DNA from: Rhizobiales bacterium 32-66-11 | Lineage (GTDB): Bacteria; Pseudomonadota; Alphaproteobacteria; Rhizobiales; Xanthobacteraceae | NCBI GenBank assembly: GCA_002304505.1 | Contig: NCEH01000078.1 | Location: 1 to 33,195 of the forward strand | Direction of reading: 5' to 3' | Length of the DNA: 33,195 nucleotides | Shown here: positions 1 to 8,138 of the stretch, piece after piece | Numbering within the stretch: the first letter of the stretch is position 1 | How the letters are laid out: every line of letters begins with the position of its first letter | The notes under the pieces: model-generated | Database searches by the model: none | The model's input: only the letters and a program-made list of their open reading frames with translations | What the model was told of the DNA's origin: nothing | Position numbers and translations under genes: made by a program

Positions 1-1241
1 AGCGTCGCCACCGGGCCGAAGATCTCGTCCTGGCACACCTGCGAGGCGTGCGGGATGCCTTCGATGAGGGTGGTCTGGTAGAAATAGCCGTCCTTCAGGG
101 CCGGGTCCTGTGGGCGCGCGCCGCCGGTGAGGATGCGCGCGCCCTCGGTCTGGCGCGCCATCTGCACATAGCGCTCCACGCGGTCGAGCTGGGATTTGGA
201 GATGATGGACCCGACCTGCGTGCGCTCGTCCAGCGGGTCGCCGATGCGGAAAGTGGGGATAATCGCAAGCACCCGCTCCACCACTTCGTCATAGAGCGAG
301 TCGTGAATATAGACGCGCGTGCCGGCGGTGCAGGACTGGCCCTGGCGCTGCAGCCGCAGCCCGCGCACCACGCCGTCGGCGGCGGCCGCGGGATCCATGT
401 CGGGCAGGAAGACGCTCGGATTCTTGCCGCCCAGCTCCGCCGTCACGGGGGCGATCTTGTCGGCCGCGTAATGCAGGATTTTCACGCCTACCGCGCTCGA
501 TCCGGTGAAGGTGACCTTGCGCACCTGGGGATGCTCGCACAGCAGGCGCCCGGCCTCTTCGCCAAGGCCCGAGATGCAATTCGCGACGCCAGGCGGCAGC
601 ACTTCCTGAAGCAGCTCGAAGCAGCGCAGCACGGCCAGCGGCGCCTGTTCGGCGGTCTTGAGCACGACCGTATTGCCGGCCGCGAGCGCCGGGCCGATCT
701 TGGATGCGAGTTGCATCAGCGGCGCATTCCAGGGAATGATGGCGGCGACCACGCCAAGCGGTTCGCGCTTGGTGAACAGCAGGCGGCCGTCGAGATAGGG
801 GATGGTCTGCCCCTTCACCTCACCGGCGAGGCCGGCGAAGAAACGCAGGATATCCACCATGGTTGCGGCTTCGCCGCGGGTCTGGGTCGCGAGGGCGTTG
901 CCGGTCTCGAATGCGGAAAGCTGGGCGATCGCTTCCGCCTCGCTCTCCAGCCGCGCGGCGGCCTTCACCAGGAAGGCGGCGCGGTCGCGGGCGGTGAGGT
1001 GGCGCCAGCCGGCGAAGGCGGCGCTCGCGGAGGCGACCGCGCGGTCCACGTCGGCGGTGCCGCAGCGGGGCGCGTGGCCGATGATGCGGGCGGTGGCGGG
1101 ATTGTCGATTTCGAACGTGTGGTCGGTGAGCGCGGCCTGGAGACGGCCTTCGCACACCACCATTGCGGACAGGCGCTTTGCTTCCGCAGCGGCCGCTTCC
1201 GCGCGCTGGACGGGCGATATGGCCTCGCTGATATCGAGCAT
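1..1241 (-). CDS. Aldehyde dehydrogenase family protein (partial, C-terminus cut by window edge)
   Basis: NAD(P)-dependent aldehyde dehydrogenase, oxidising an unidentified aldehyde to its acid in the cytoplasm. I translated the minus strand from ATG at 1241, preceded by a GAGAGGAA ribosome site, and found 413 open codons running off the left edge. Family landmarks are present: Asn172 in PWNAP, general-base Glu269 in ELGGKNP, catalytic Cys304 in GQSCTAG, and the EIFGP motif close to the break. About 60-80 residues at the C-terminus should lie outside the window. It is divergent from the PdxA-family gene at 1408, and the 166-bp gap between them holds two palindromes, so the two are probably co-regulated. 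The substrate cannot be told from sequence alone. Confidence 0.93.
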   Translation of the reverse strand, partial: MLDISEAISPVQRAEAAAAEAKRLSAMVVCEGRLQAALTDHTFEIDNPATARIIGHAPRCGTADVDRAVASASAAFAGWRHLTARDRAAFLVKAAARLESEAEAIAQLSAFETGNALATQTRGEAATMVDILRFFAGLAGEVKGQTIPYLDGRLLFTKREPLGVVAAIIPWNAPLMQLASKIGPALAAGNTVVLKTAEQAPLAVLRCFELLQEVLPPGVANCISGLGEEAGRLLCEHPQVRKVTFTGSSAVGVKILHYAADKIAPVTAELGGKNPSVFLPDMDPAAAADGVVRGLRLQRQGQSCTAGTRVYIHDSLYDEVVERVLAIIPTFRIGDPLDERTQVGSIISKSQLDRVERYVQMARQTEGARILTGGARPQDPALKDGYFYQTTLIEGIPHASQVCQDEIFGPVAT

Positions 1242-1342
1242 TGGCTTCCTCTCGTTTCCGCCCCGGCTCCGCTCCTTGGGTCTGCCGGCGGGCCATTCCG
1301 TTGCACTTCGGCGCGGCGGGACGAGGTCCCTGCTCGGCTTGC

Positions 1343-1362
1343 GCATACGTATGCACTAGTGC
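1343..1362. promoter_or_regulatory. Candidate operator: two overlapping perfect palindromes in a divergent promoter region
   Basis: The 12-bp palindrome GCATACGTATGC (1343-1354) overlaps the 10-bp palindrome GCACTAGTGC (1353-1362) by two bases. They lie about 45 bp upstream of the pdxA-like start and about 100 bp upstream of the aldehyde dehydrogenase start. The ATAC/GTAT core resembles sites bound by GntR/FCD-type regulators, but which regulator acts here is inference. None is encoded next to this pair inside the window. The rest of the 166-bp intergenic region shows only the two ribosome sites. Confidence 0.5.
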
Positions 1363-1407
1363 TAATCGACGGCTAACAAGAAGTCAATCAGGTGATTGGA
1401 GACGCAA

Positions 1408-2418
1408 ATGGCGCGTATTGGAATGATGCTCGGCGACCCCGCCGGCGTGGGGCCGGAGGTGGTCGCCAAGGTGCTTTCGGCCAACCGCAACGTGCCGGTC
1501 GCCTTGTTCGCGGATCCCGGGGTGTTCGCGCGCGCGCAGGCGATCGCGGGCGTTGCCATTGAGGTCGAGCCGGTTGCCGACAGCGCCGCCAGCGCCGCGT
1601 CCGATGCCCTGGTGACCCTGATCGAGGTGCCGTTGGCCGAGGGCGAGGCCCTGCAGCCCGGCATCGCCTCGGCGCAGGCCGGTCGCCACACGCTCGCGAG
1701 CCTCCAGGCGGTGGCCGCGGCCGCGGCAGCGGGGCATGTGAACGGCATCCTCTACGGGCCGCTCAACAAGCAGGCGATGAAGCTCGCCGGGCACCACGCC
1801 CTGGATGAGATGCATTATTTCCAGGAGCTGCTGAACTGGCGTGAGACTTGTTTCGAGCTGATCAATCGCGGCCCGCTCTGGACCACCCGCGTCACCTCCC
1901 ACATTCCGATGAAGGAGGTCGCGGGAGCGATCACGGTCGAGCGCATCCTGGAAGCGACGCAGATCGGCGTGCGCGCGGCGCGGGCCGCCGGCATCGCCGC
2001 GCCGCGCATCCGCGTGGCGGCGCTCAATCCCCATGCGGGCGAAGGCGGGGCGATGGGTCTGGAGGAGATCGAGGTGCTCACCCCCGCCGTCGCCCGGATG
2101 AAGGCGGACGGGCTCGACGTGGAGGGTCCGTTCCCCGCCGACACCATCTTCCGCACCGCCCTGCGCGGGGATGCCGACCTGATCGTCACCATGTATCACG
2201 ACCAGGGGCAGATCGCCCTGAAGACCGTCGCGTTCGGCGAAAACGTCACCGTGCTCGGCGGCATGCCGGTGCCCATCGTGACCTCCTCGCAGGGCACCGC
2301 CTTCGACATCGTCGGCCAGAACAAGGCCGATCCCTCGGCGCTGCAACATGCCTTCGATCTGGTGGTGCGCCTGGCGGGTGTCGGCGCGGCCTGGCGCGGG
2401 GAACAGCTTTCCGCATAG
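1408..2418 (+). CDS. PdxA-family NAD-dependent dehydrogenase (PdxA2/TphB-like)
   Basis: A 336-residue member of the 4-hydroxythreonine-4-phosphate dehydrogenase family. These enzymes oxidise a secondary alcohol next to a carboxylate with NAD and a divalent metal, often with decarboxylation. The three metal-ligand histidines are present: His165 (TSHIP), His209 (NPHAGEGG) and His264 (YHDQGQ), together with the GPLNK motif near 117-121. I chose ATG 1408 because GGAG (1398-1401) sits 6 nt upstream; a TTG at 1396 in the same frame overlaps that site. No vitamin B6 genes are nearby. The gene faces an aldehyde dehydrogenase, so a catabolic role is more likely, such as D-threonate/D-erythronate 4-phosphate or a cis-dihydrodiol carboxylate. 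No DUF1537 sugar-acid kinase is visible in the window. Confidence 0.9.
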   Translation: MARIGMMLGDPAGVGPEVVAKVLSANRNVPVALFADPGVFARAQAIAGVAIEVEPVADSAASAASDALVTLIEVPLAEGEALQPGIASAQAGRHTLASLQAVAAAAAAGHVNGILYGPLNKQAMKLAGHHALDEMHYFQELLNWRETCFELINRGPLWTTRVTSHIPMKEVAGAITVERILEATQIGVRAARAAGIAAPRIRVAALNPHAGEGGAMGLEEIEVLTPAVARMKADGLDVEGPFPADTIFRTALRGDADLIVTMYHDQGQIALKTVAFGENVTVLGGMPVPIVTSSQGTAFDIVGQNKADPSALQHAFDLVVRLAGVGAAWRGEQLSA

Positions 2419-2425
2419 GCCGGCG

Positions 2426-2461
2426 GGCGGTGGCCCGGTTCAGGAAATCGGGCACACCGCC
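2426..2461. terminator. Stem-loop between convergent genes (possible bidirectional terminator)
   Basis: Outer arms GGCGGTG (2426-2432) and CACCGCC (2455-2461) enclose inner arms GCCCG (2433-2437) and CGGGC (2449-2453), with an 11-nt loop and one bulged A. It fills most of the 51-bp gap between the pdxA-like gene and the rutF-like gene, which end towards each other. There is no T-run on either side, so intrinsic termination is uncertain. Confidence 0.45.
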
Positions 2462-2469
2462 GCCCGCGC

Positions 2470-3012
2470 TCATTGCGAGGTGCCGTCGTGCACCGCGTGA
2501 TAGCGGCGGCCGAAATAGATCAGCGCCTCCGGCGTCCCTCCGGCGGCGATGCCCACCACCTCGCAGAACAGCACGCAATGGGTGCCCACATCGACCGTGC
2601 GGGCCACCCGGCAATCGAACGCGGCCACCGCGTCCGCCAGCATGGGCGCGCCGGTGGCCGAGGGCGCCCATTGGGCGGCGGCGAAGCGCTCCGCCATGGG
2701 CGTCTTGCCGCCGAACAGATTGGACAGGCGCTTGTGACTCGGCGCCAGCGTGTTGACGCACAGCACCCCGTTGGCCGCAAACGCCGCGCTGACGGAGGAG
2801 CCGCGATTGAGGCACACCAGCAAGGTGGGCGGGCTATCGGTGACGCTGCACACCGCCGAGGCGGTAAAGCCCGCCTTCCCGCCCGGCCCGTCCGTGGTCA
2901 CGACATTCACCGCCGCGCCCAAGCGGGACATGGCGTCGCGATAGTCCTGCTGGGTCACGGCCGGCGTATCGCCCGCGCCGGCGTCCACCGGCGGGGTCTG
3001 GCTGAGGTTCAT
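2470..3012 (-). CDS. rutF: NADH:flavin reductase, RutF-like
   Basis: A 180-residue flavin reductase-domain protein that would supply reduced FMN to the monooxygenase encoded upstream in the same operon. The stretch from about residue 24 ([19 protein letters not shown]) through [24 protein letters not shown] and [11 protein letters not shown] closely matches what I remember of E. coli RutF. The start is ATG 3012, with GGAGGG six bases upstream; the frame is open further to 3075 but without a better ribosome site. It is the last gene of the operon, 47 bp after the rutE-like stop. NtaB-type reductases belong to the same broad family, so it may serve an NtaA-type partner rather than a true RutA. 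The family call is firm; the pyrimidine role is not. Confidence 0.88.
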   Translation of the reverse strand: MNLSQTPPVDAGAGDTPAVTQQDYRDAMSRLGAAVNVVTTDGPGGKAGFTASAVCSVTDSPPTLLVCLNRGSSVSAAFAANGVLCVNTLAPSHKRLSNLFGGKTPMAERFAAAQWAPSATGAPMLADAVAAFDCRVARTVDVGTHCVLFCEVVGIAAGGTPEALIYFGRRYHAVHDGTSQ

Positions 3013-3059
3013 GGGGGTCCCTCCAGGATGGCGGGGGGTGGCGGAACGCGCGGCCGGGC

Positions 3060-3665
3060 TCATGCCAGCACGCACGCTTCGGAAAAATCGAAGCGCGGCA
3101 GCCGGCCGAACACGCCGGACGGGTCGCCATGGCCGAGATTGACCAGGAAATTCGCCTTCCAGGTCGTTCCCTCAAAAAACGCCGCGTCCACCTTGGCCTT
3201 GTCGAAGCCGCCCATGGGGCCGGCATCGAGCCCCAGCGCGCGGGCGGCCAGGATCAGATAGGCGCCCTGCAAGGTGCCGTTGAGAAAGGCGGTCTCGCGC
3301 GCCGCTTCCGGGCTCGAGGTGAACCAGGATTTTGCATCCGCATGGGGAAACAGCTTGGGCAGATGGTCGTAGAAGGCTTCGTCCCGCGCCACGATCACCG
3401 TGACCGGGGCGGCCATGGTCTTGTCGAGATTGCCCTTGGAGAGGGCCGGGCGCAGCTTTTCCTTGCCCTCTAGCGTGCGCACGAAGACGAACCGGCCGGG
3501 CGAGCAATTGGCCGAGGTGGGGCCCATCTTCAACAGGTCATAGAGCTCGACCAGGGTTTCATCGGCAATCTTGCCATCGAGCCATTTGTTGTGGGACCGG
3601 GCGGTGCGGAACAAGGTGTCGAGAACATCCGGGCCGACGGCGCCGGGGTGCGAGGCTTCGCTCAT
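3060..3665 (-). CDS. rutE: Nitroreductase-fold reductase, RutE-like (malonic semialdehyde reductase family)
   Basis: A 201-residue FMN nitroreductase-fold enzyme. In E. coli, RutE reduces toxic malonic semialdehyde to 3-hydroxypropionate at the end of uracil breakdown. Shared blocks include [56 protein letters not shown] and [14 protein letters not shown], and the length matches the family. The start is ATG 3665 with GGAGAG upstream. It lies 61 bp after the monooxygenase stop and 47 bp before the flavin reductase. The neighbouring monooxygenase is not RutA, so the aldehyde reduced here may be malonic semialdehyde or a close analogue. The substrate is inference. Confidence 0.88.
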   Translation of the reverse strand: MSEASHPGAVGPDVLDTLFRTARSHNKWLDGKIADETLVELYDLLKMGPTSANCSPGRFVFVRTLEGKEKLRPALSKGNLDKTMAAPVTVIVARDEAFYDHLPKLFPHADAKSWFTSSPEAARETAFLNGTLQGAYLILAARALGLDAGPMGGFDKAKVDAAFFEGTTWKANFLVNLGHGDPSGVFGRLPRFDFSEACVLA

Positions 3666-3726
3666 GTGTCTCTCTCCGGGGTGCGGGGCGCGGCGGCGGC
3701 GCGCGGATGCGGCCGCCGCCTGCTCG

Positions 3727-5040
3727 TCAGAATTCCAGCAGATTGTCGCGCAGCTTCTCGTGGGTGTAGGCGGTGCGGGTCAGGCCGCGCCGCTGGAGCG
3801 CGGGGACGAGGCCGTCGGCCACTTCCATGATGTAGCGGCGCGAGACGCGCAGCACCGGCGTGGTGATGAGGAAGCCGTCGCCGCCCACCTCTTCCATCAC
3901 TTCGCCCATGCGGTCGGCCACCTGGTCCGGCGTGCCGATCAGCTCCACCGAGGAGACGAGGCCGCCGCCGCCATCCACCACCAGTTCGCGCACAGTCTTG
4001 CCCGAGCCCCATTGCTGGAACTTGTCGAGCGTGCCCGACTCGCCATTGGTGACGAGCTTTTCCGGCAGCGGCTTGTCCACGTCGTATTTGGAGAAGTCGA
4101 TCTCCGTGATGGCGGAAAGCGAGGACAAGGTGTCGTTGATGAAATGGGGCGAGGACACGAGGCGCTGATACTTGGCCTGCGCCTCCGCCTCGGTTTCGCC
4201 GAGCGTCGGCGTAATACAGAACAGCACCTTGATGGTATTCGGATCGCGGCCGAGCTTCACGGCGCGGGCGCGGATATCGTCGCGGAACTTCTTCATCTCG
4301 GCGACGCCGCTCGCCACCGAGATGATGGAATCCGCATGGAGCGCGGCGAAATCGCGCCCGCGCGGCGAGGCGCCGGCCTGCACATAGACCGGCCGGCCCT
4401 GGGGCGAGGGCACCGTGTTCAGCGGGCCGCGCACCTGGAAATACTTGCCCTTGTGGTCGATGGTGCGGACCTTGGAGGGATCGGCATAGATGCCGTTCTC
4501 CCGGTCGAGGACGACGGCGTCGCTATCCCAGCTGTCGAACAGCTTGCTGACCACTTCCATGTATTCGTCCGCCATCTCGTAGCGGATTTCGCGCAGCGGC
4601 AGCTTGTCCATGCCGAAATTCTGCGCGGCGAGATCTTCCGCTGAGGTGACGATGTTCCAGCCGAAGCGCCCGCGCGTCAGGCTGTCGATGGTGGAGCACA
4701 GCCGCGCCAGCAGATAGGGCGGATAGGCGAGGGTGGACATGGTGGCCACCACGCCGAGGCGGCTGGTGGCCATGCCCATGGCGGTGGCCAGCGGGGCGGG
4801 GTCGTGCTTCGGCACCATCATGGCGTTCTTCAGCGCGAAGTCGCGCGAGCCGCCGAAGGTCTCCGGCACCATGAGCTTGTCTTCGATCATGATGTAGTCG
4901 AAGCAGGCGCGCTCCAGCGTCTGCGCCATTTCCATGTAGAAGCGACCGTCCCAGGGATACCCGCCATTGCCGAACGGCTCGCGCCATTCGTCGGGGGTGA
5001 AGTTCATGAACCAGGCCAAGTGAAAGGGTTGCGCGACCAT
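3727..5040 (-). CDS. NtaA/SnaA/DszA-type FMNH2-dependent monooxygenase (luciferase-like)
   Basis: A 437-residue bacterial-luciferase-fold monooxygenase of the nitrilotriacetate/EDTA/dibenzothiophene-sulfone group, using reduced flavin and O2 to cleave C-N or C-S bonds. Visible landmarks are the N-terminal [51 protein letters not shown] [16 protein letters not shown]-like [13 protein letters not shown], and [18 protein letters not shown], all typical of DszA/NtaA. The start is ATG 5040 with AGGAG nine bases upstream; the frame is open to 5220, but that extension lies inside the ATPase gene in another frame and looks spurious. It follows the ABC ATPase by 44 bp and precedes rutE- and rutF-like genes. 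It is clearly not RutA-like at its N-terminus. The substrate is unknown. Confidence 0.92.
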   Translation of the reverse strand: MVAQPFHLAWFMNFTPDEWREPFGNGGYPWDGRFYMEMAQTLERACFDYIMIEDKLMVPETFGGSRDFALKNAMMVPKHDPAPLATAMGMATSRLGVVATMSTLAYPPYLLARLCSTIDSLTRGRFGWNIVTSAEDLAAQNFGMDKLPLREIRYEMADEYMEVVSKLFDSWDSDAVVLDRENGIYADPSKVRTIDHKGKYFQVRGPLNTVPSPQGRPVYVQAGASPRGRDFAALHADSIISVASGVAEMKKFRDDIRARAVKLGRDPNTIKVLFCITPTLGETEAEAQAKYQRLVSSPHFINDTLSSLSAITEIDFSKYDVDKPLPEKLVTNGESGTLDKFQQWGSGKTVRELVVDGGGGLVSSVELIGTPDQVADRMGEVMEEVGGDGFLITTPVLRVSRRYIMEVADGLVPALQRRGLTRTAYTHEKLRDNLLEF

Positions 5041-5084
5041 GTGGCGTGCTCCTAGGCGTTTGATGTTGAAGGCGGGCGAGGCTG

Positions 5085-5933
5085 TTAGGCGGCGCCGGCC
5101 TTGAGGGGGAAGGGGTGGATCATCGCCGCGGACGGGGGCGACGCCCCGCTCTGGCCGTGGTCCTGCCGCGCCTTGGCGCGGGCGGCTTCGAAGCGCTCGG
5201 ATTCGCGGACGACCCGGCACTTGGCTTCGAAATTCGAAGTGATCGTGGCCCCATAGCGTTCCGGCGCCTGGGGATCCCTGCGGGGGCGGTCCACCGCGAT
5301 CACGCGGGTGCCGAGCGCGAACGCCTCGGCCAGATCATGGGTGACCATGACGATGGTCATGGCATGCTCTTCCCACAATTCGCGCACCAGAACATGCATC
5401 GCCTTGCGCGTGCCGGGATCGAGCGCGCCGAACGGCTCGTCCAGCAGCAGCACCTTGGGCTTCATGATCAGCGCCTGGGCGATGGCAAGGCGCTGCTGCA
5501 TGCCGCCGGACAGCTGCTGGGGATATTTATCCGCCGCCGCGCCAAGTCCGACGCGCTGGAGCAGGGCCATGGCCCGTTCCTTCAGTTCGCGGTGCTTCTT
5601 GCCGAAGAAGCGGCCGAGCAGCGGCGCCTGCGCCCATTGGGGGCCGAGCATCACATTGCCCAGCACGGTCTTGTGCGGGAACACCGAATAGCGCTGGAAC
5701 ACCACGCCCCGGTCGGCGGTGGGTTCGCTGGCGATCGGCTTGCCGTCGATCAGGATTTCCCCGCGCGTCGGGGTCTCCTGGCTCAGCAGCAGGCGCAGCA
5801 AGGTGGTCTTGCCGACGCCGCTCGGCCCGATGATCACCAGGAATTCGTGGTCCGGCAAATCGAGGCTGACGTTTTCCAGCACGATTGTGTCGCCGTATTC
5901 CTTCCAGACCTTGTCGATCTTGATCGCCGTCAC
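5085..5933 (-). CDS. ABC transporter ATP-binding protein, urea-carboxylase-associated type
   Basis: A 282-residue cytoplasmic ATPase energising uptake by the permease encoded just upstream. Walker A GPSGVGKTT is at 36-44, the signature LSGGM at 141-145, Walker B VLLLDE at 161-166 and the switch His at 199 (VTHD). The sequence around PTADRGVVFQRYSVFPH and DRPRRDPQAPERYGATIT resembles the ATPases of urea-carboxylase-linked (guanidine/urea-type) transporters more than TauB or SsuB. Translation starts at GTG 5933, one base after the permease stop (TGA-G-GTG), with GGAGAG as ribosome site, so coupling is likely. The C-terminal tail of about 40 residues is alanine/proline-rich and probably family-variable. 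Confidence 0.92.
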   Translation of the reverse strand: MTAIKIDKVWKEYGDTIVLENVSLDLPDHEFLVIIGPSGVGKTTLLRLLLSQETPTRGEILIDGKPIASEPTADRGVVFQRYSVFPHKTVLGNVMLGPQWAQAPLLGRFFGKKHRELKERAMALLQRVGLGAAADKYPQQLSGGMQQRLAIAQALIMKPKVLLLDEPFGALDPGTRKAMHVLVRELWEEHAMTIVMVTHDLAEAFALGTRVIAVDRPRRDPQAPERYGATITSNFEAKCRVVRESERFEAARAKARQDHGQSGASPPSAAMIHPFPLKAGAA

Positions 5934-5934
5934 C

Positions 5935-6753
5935 TCAGCTCTCCTTCAACGCGGCCCAGGGGAAGGCAAAAGTGTTGAGGCGGCGCAGGCCGTAATCCAT
6001 CAGGAAGGCCAGCAAGGTGATCCAGGCGACGTAGGGCAGGATGACGTCCATCGCGAGATAGCGGCGCACCAGGAAGATGCGATAGCCGAGCCCGCCTTCG
6101 GCCGTGATGGCTTCCGCCGCGATCACGAACAGCCAAGTGGCGCCGAGCGAGAGGCGGACCGAATTGATGAGGTTCGGCATCACCTGCGGCAGCACCACAT
6201 GGGTCATCATCTGCCAGGTGGAGCCGCCAAGCGTCTGCGCCTTGATGATCTGCTCGCGCGGCAGGCTCTCCACCCGCAGGACCACGTCGCGGATCAGGAA
6301 CGGGGCGATGCCGAACACGATCAGCACGATCTTCGACACCTCGCCGAGCCCGAAGATGATGAACAGGATCGGCAGCACCGCCAGCGGCGGCACCAGGGAG
6401 AGCGCGGCCAGAACCGGCTCGAACATGGCGCGCAGATGGGGAATGAAGCCGATCAGGATGCCGAACACGCAGCCCAGCAGCGCCGAGATGCCGAGCCCCA
6501 CGCACAGCCGCCAGAGGCTGAGATAAGTGTCGAACCAGAACAGATACTGGCCGCTGGAGCGATCCGGCTGCGCCATCAGGCGTTCCATGGCGGCGGTGAA
6601 AGACGAGAAGCTCGGGATGAGCTTATCGCCCGGATTGATCGCGAGGCGGGCCTCGGAGGCCATCAGATAGATCAGCAGGATGGCGAGGAAGGGAAGGAGG
6701 CCCAGGATCAGCTTCTGGCCGCGCGCGGGCGGATAATTGATGATGCGTCGCAA
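5935..6753 (-). CDS. ABC transporter permease, SsuC/TauC-like (urea-carboxylase-associated type)
   Basis: A 272-residue inner-membrane permease of the binding-protein-dependent transport family, with several hydrophobic helices (about 18-36, 80-104, 113-130, 132-150, 200-215, 240-255). The EAA-like cytoplasmic loop is near 165-185 (AQTLGGSTWQMMTHVVLPQVMP). The start is a TTG at 6753: it is preceded by AGGGAGGG seven bases upstream, and the first in-frame ATG would remove the first membrane segment. It lies 30 bp after the binding-protein stop and ends one base before the ATPase start. Its partners place it in uptake of a small nitrogenous substrate. Confidence 0.92.
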   Translation of the reverse strand: MRRIINYPPARGQKLILGLLPFLAILLIYLMASEARLAINPGDKLIPSFSSFTAAMERLMAQPDRSSGQYLFWFDTYLSLWRLCVGLGISALLGCVFGILIGFIPHLRAMFEPVLAALSLVPPLAVLPILFIIFGLGEVSKIVLIVFGIAPFLIRDVVLRVESLPREQIIKAQTLGGSTWQMMTHVVLPQVMPNLINSVRLSLGATWLFVIAAEAITAEGGLGYRIFLVRRYLAMDVILPYVAWITLLAFLMDYGLRRLNTFAFPWAALKES

Positions 6754-6783
6754 GGATCAGCCCTCCCTTCGTTCGCTGTGGTG

Positions 6784-7869
6784 TCAGAGCTTGCCGTCGG
6801 CCGCCGCCTGGGCGAACGAGGCGTTCACCCGCATCTTCACGTTCTTCGTATCGCCGAGCACGCTGCCGTCGGGCATCATGATGCCGATGGCGTCCACGCT
6901 GGTCGCGCCCTGGCCGAACAGGCCGCGGTCGAAGCAGAAGGTGCGGATATAGTCCCACGCCTTCTTGGTGCTGGCGGCGGTGAGGAAGCTCGCGGCCTCG
7001 GCGGGCGTGTAGAAGAAGTGGGTGGTCTCCACCTGCGACTGGAGGCCCGGGACATCGGTGCCCATGGCGCTGGCCATGATTTCATTGATGGGCTTGGCCG
7101 CATCGCCGCCGGCCTTCAGCGTGGCGAGCGCCTCATACCAGGCCCCGGTGATCGCCTTGGCGAAGTTCGGATTGTCCTTCAGCACCTCGGTCTTGCCGAT
7201 GAAGACGTCCATGATCTCGCCGGGGATCTTGGAGCTGTCGAACAGAATCTTGGTGTCCTTGCTGCCGGCGAGCATGTCGGCGGTCATCGGCTTCCAGGAG
7301 ACGGCGGTCTTCAGTTCCGGCTTGGTGAGATAGGCGGCGGCGATGTCGGCGTCCGAGATGTTGATGGTCTTCACCGCGCCGACGCCGTGCAGGCCGTTCA
7401 TCACCAGCGCGCGGTCGAGCAGATAATGGGAGACGCTGAATTCCAGCAGATAGACGTCCTGGCCTTTCAGGTCCGCCACCGATTTGGCGGACTTGGACAG
7501 CAGCGCGTCATTGCCGTCGGAGAAGTCGGTGATGAGGAAGATCGAGGTGTCCACGCCGCCGGCGGCCGGCATGGTGAGCCCGTCCATGCCGGCGACGCCG
7601 ACGCCGTCGAGGTCCCCGGCGATGAACTGATTGATGGAGCCGACATAGTCGTTGACCAGGACGAGATCGATGTCGATGCCGTATTTGTCGGCCCACTTCT
7701 TGAGAATGCCGGATTGCTTCATGTAGGCGAGCGGCATGAAGCCGACATAGATGGAATAGCCCATCTTGAAGGATTTCTTCTCGGCGGCCTCGGCGCGATT
7801 CGGGCCGGCGCCGAACACGGCGCTACAGAGCAGGGCAAGCAGGACCACGGCGCGTAAAAAGCGGTTCAT
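6784..7869 (-). CDS. ABC transporter substrate-binding protein, urea-carboxylase-associated type
   Basis: A 361-residue periplasmic binding protein and first gene of the six-gene operon. Residues 1-28 form a Sec signal peptide (hydrophobic core AVVLLALLCSAVF, likely cleavage after AEA). The mature part carries SIYVGFMPLAYM, GILKKWADKYGIDIDLV, NDYVGSINQF, GLTMPAAGGVDTSIFLITDFS and DSSKIPGEIMD, typical of binding proteins linked to urea/guanidine carboxylase loci. The start is ATG 7869 with GGAG seven bases upstream; the frame is open to 7986, but that extension is Arg/Lys-rich with no signal peptide. It probably captures a urea-, guanidine- or ureide-like molecule; the actual ligand is not known. 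Confidence 0.92.
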   Translation of the reverse strand: MNRFLRAVVLLALLCSAVFGAGPNRAEAAEKKSFKMGYSIYVGFMPLAYMKQSGILKKWADKYGIDIDLVLVNDYVGSINQFIAGDLDGVGVAGMDGLTMPAAGGVDTSIFLITDFSDGNDALLSKSAKSVADLKGQDVYLLEFSVSHYLLDRALVMNGLHGVGAVKTINISDADIAAAYLTKPELKTAVSWKPMTADMLAGSKDTKILFDSSKIPGEIMDVFIGKTEVLKDNPNFAKAITGAWYEALATLKAGGDAAKPINEIMASAMGTDVPGLQSQVETTHFFYTPAEAASFLTAASTKKAWDYIRTFCFDRGLFGQGATSVDAIGIMMPDGSVLGDTKNVKMRVNASFAQAAADGKL

Positions 7870-7903
7870 AAGCGAACTCCGACGGTCGAATGCGACATGA
7901 CGA

Positions 7904-7936
7904 CGCTTATTAAGCGAGCGTTTAATACGCGCTCGC
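7904..7936. promoter_or_regulatory. Candidate TetR operator cluster between divergent operons
   Basis: Three interleaved inverted repeats lie in the 269-bp gap between the binding-protein gene and tetR. CGCTTA-T-TAAGCG spans 7904-7916 and is perfect. TTAAGCGAGCGTTTAA spans 7910-7925 and is near-perfect. GCGAGCG (7914-7920) pairs with CGCTCGC (7930-7936) across 9 bases. They sit 35-70 bp upstream of the binding-protein start, where a repressor would block its promoter; a TTAATA element on the minus strand within them could be a -10. Binding by the adjacent TetR protein is inference. Further into the gap, CTTGTGC occurs twice (about 7975 and 8023), and GGCCT-gaa-AGGCC near 7988 is a weak hairpin. 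Confidence 0.55.
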
Positions 7937-8138
7937 AAGCGGGATTTTTGCGCCGCACAACATTTATGCAAAACCTTGTGCTGCAAGGCCTGAAAGGCCC
8001 CATCTTGTGCAATTGGAACCCGGCCGTGCCTGCGATATCAGCAGCGAAAACCGGCTTTTCGCCTTATGACCTACGGGATAACCCCAAGTGGCCGCGTCAG
8101 GCCGGGCGTGCGATGCTCCGCCCGAAGGGAGAGTTTCA

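Noticed and set aside
48..1376. 442-codon plus-strand open frame opposite the aldehyde dehydrogenase
   Set aside because: It is the antisense shadow of the aldehyde dehydrogenase, whose motifs are unmistakable on the minus strand; its own sequence is Gly/Ala/Arg/His-rich with no family resemblance.
3727..5040. Calling the monooxygenase RutA because RutE and RutF follow
   Set aside because: The N-terminus and internal motifs match the NtaA/DszA group and not RutA, which is shorter and begins differently.
5719..7857. 712-codon plus-strand open frame across the ABC transporter genes
   Set aside because: Long antisense frame caused by high GC codon bias; low-complexity His/Asp/Gln/Arg-rich translation, no ribosome site, and it covers three well-supported minus-strand genes.
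7870..8138. Guanidine riboswitch upstream of the urea-type ABC operon
   Set aside because: Expected from the transporter type, but I see only palindromes and no recognisable riboswitch core such as the conserved ACGR loops of guanidine-II; not claimed without a model scan.
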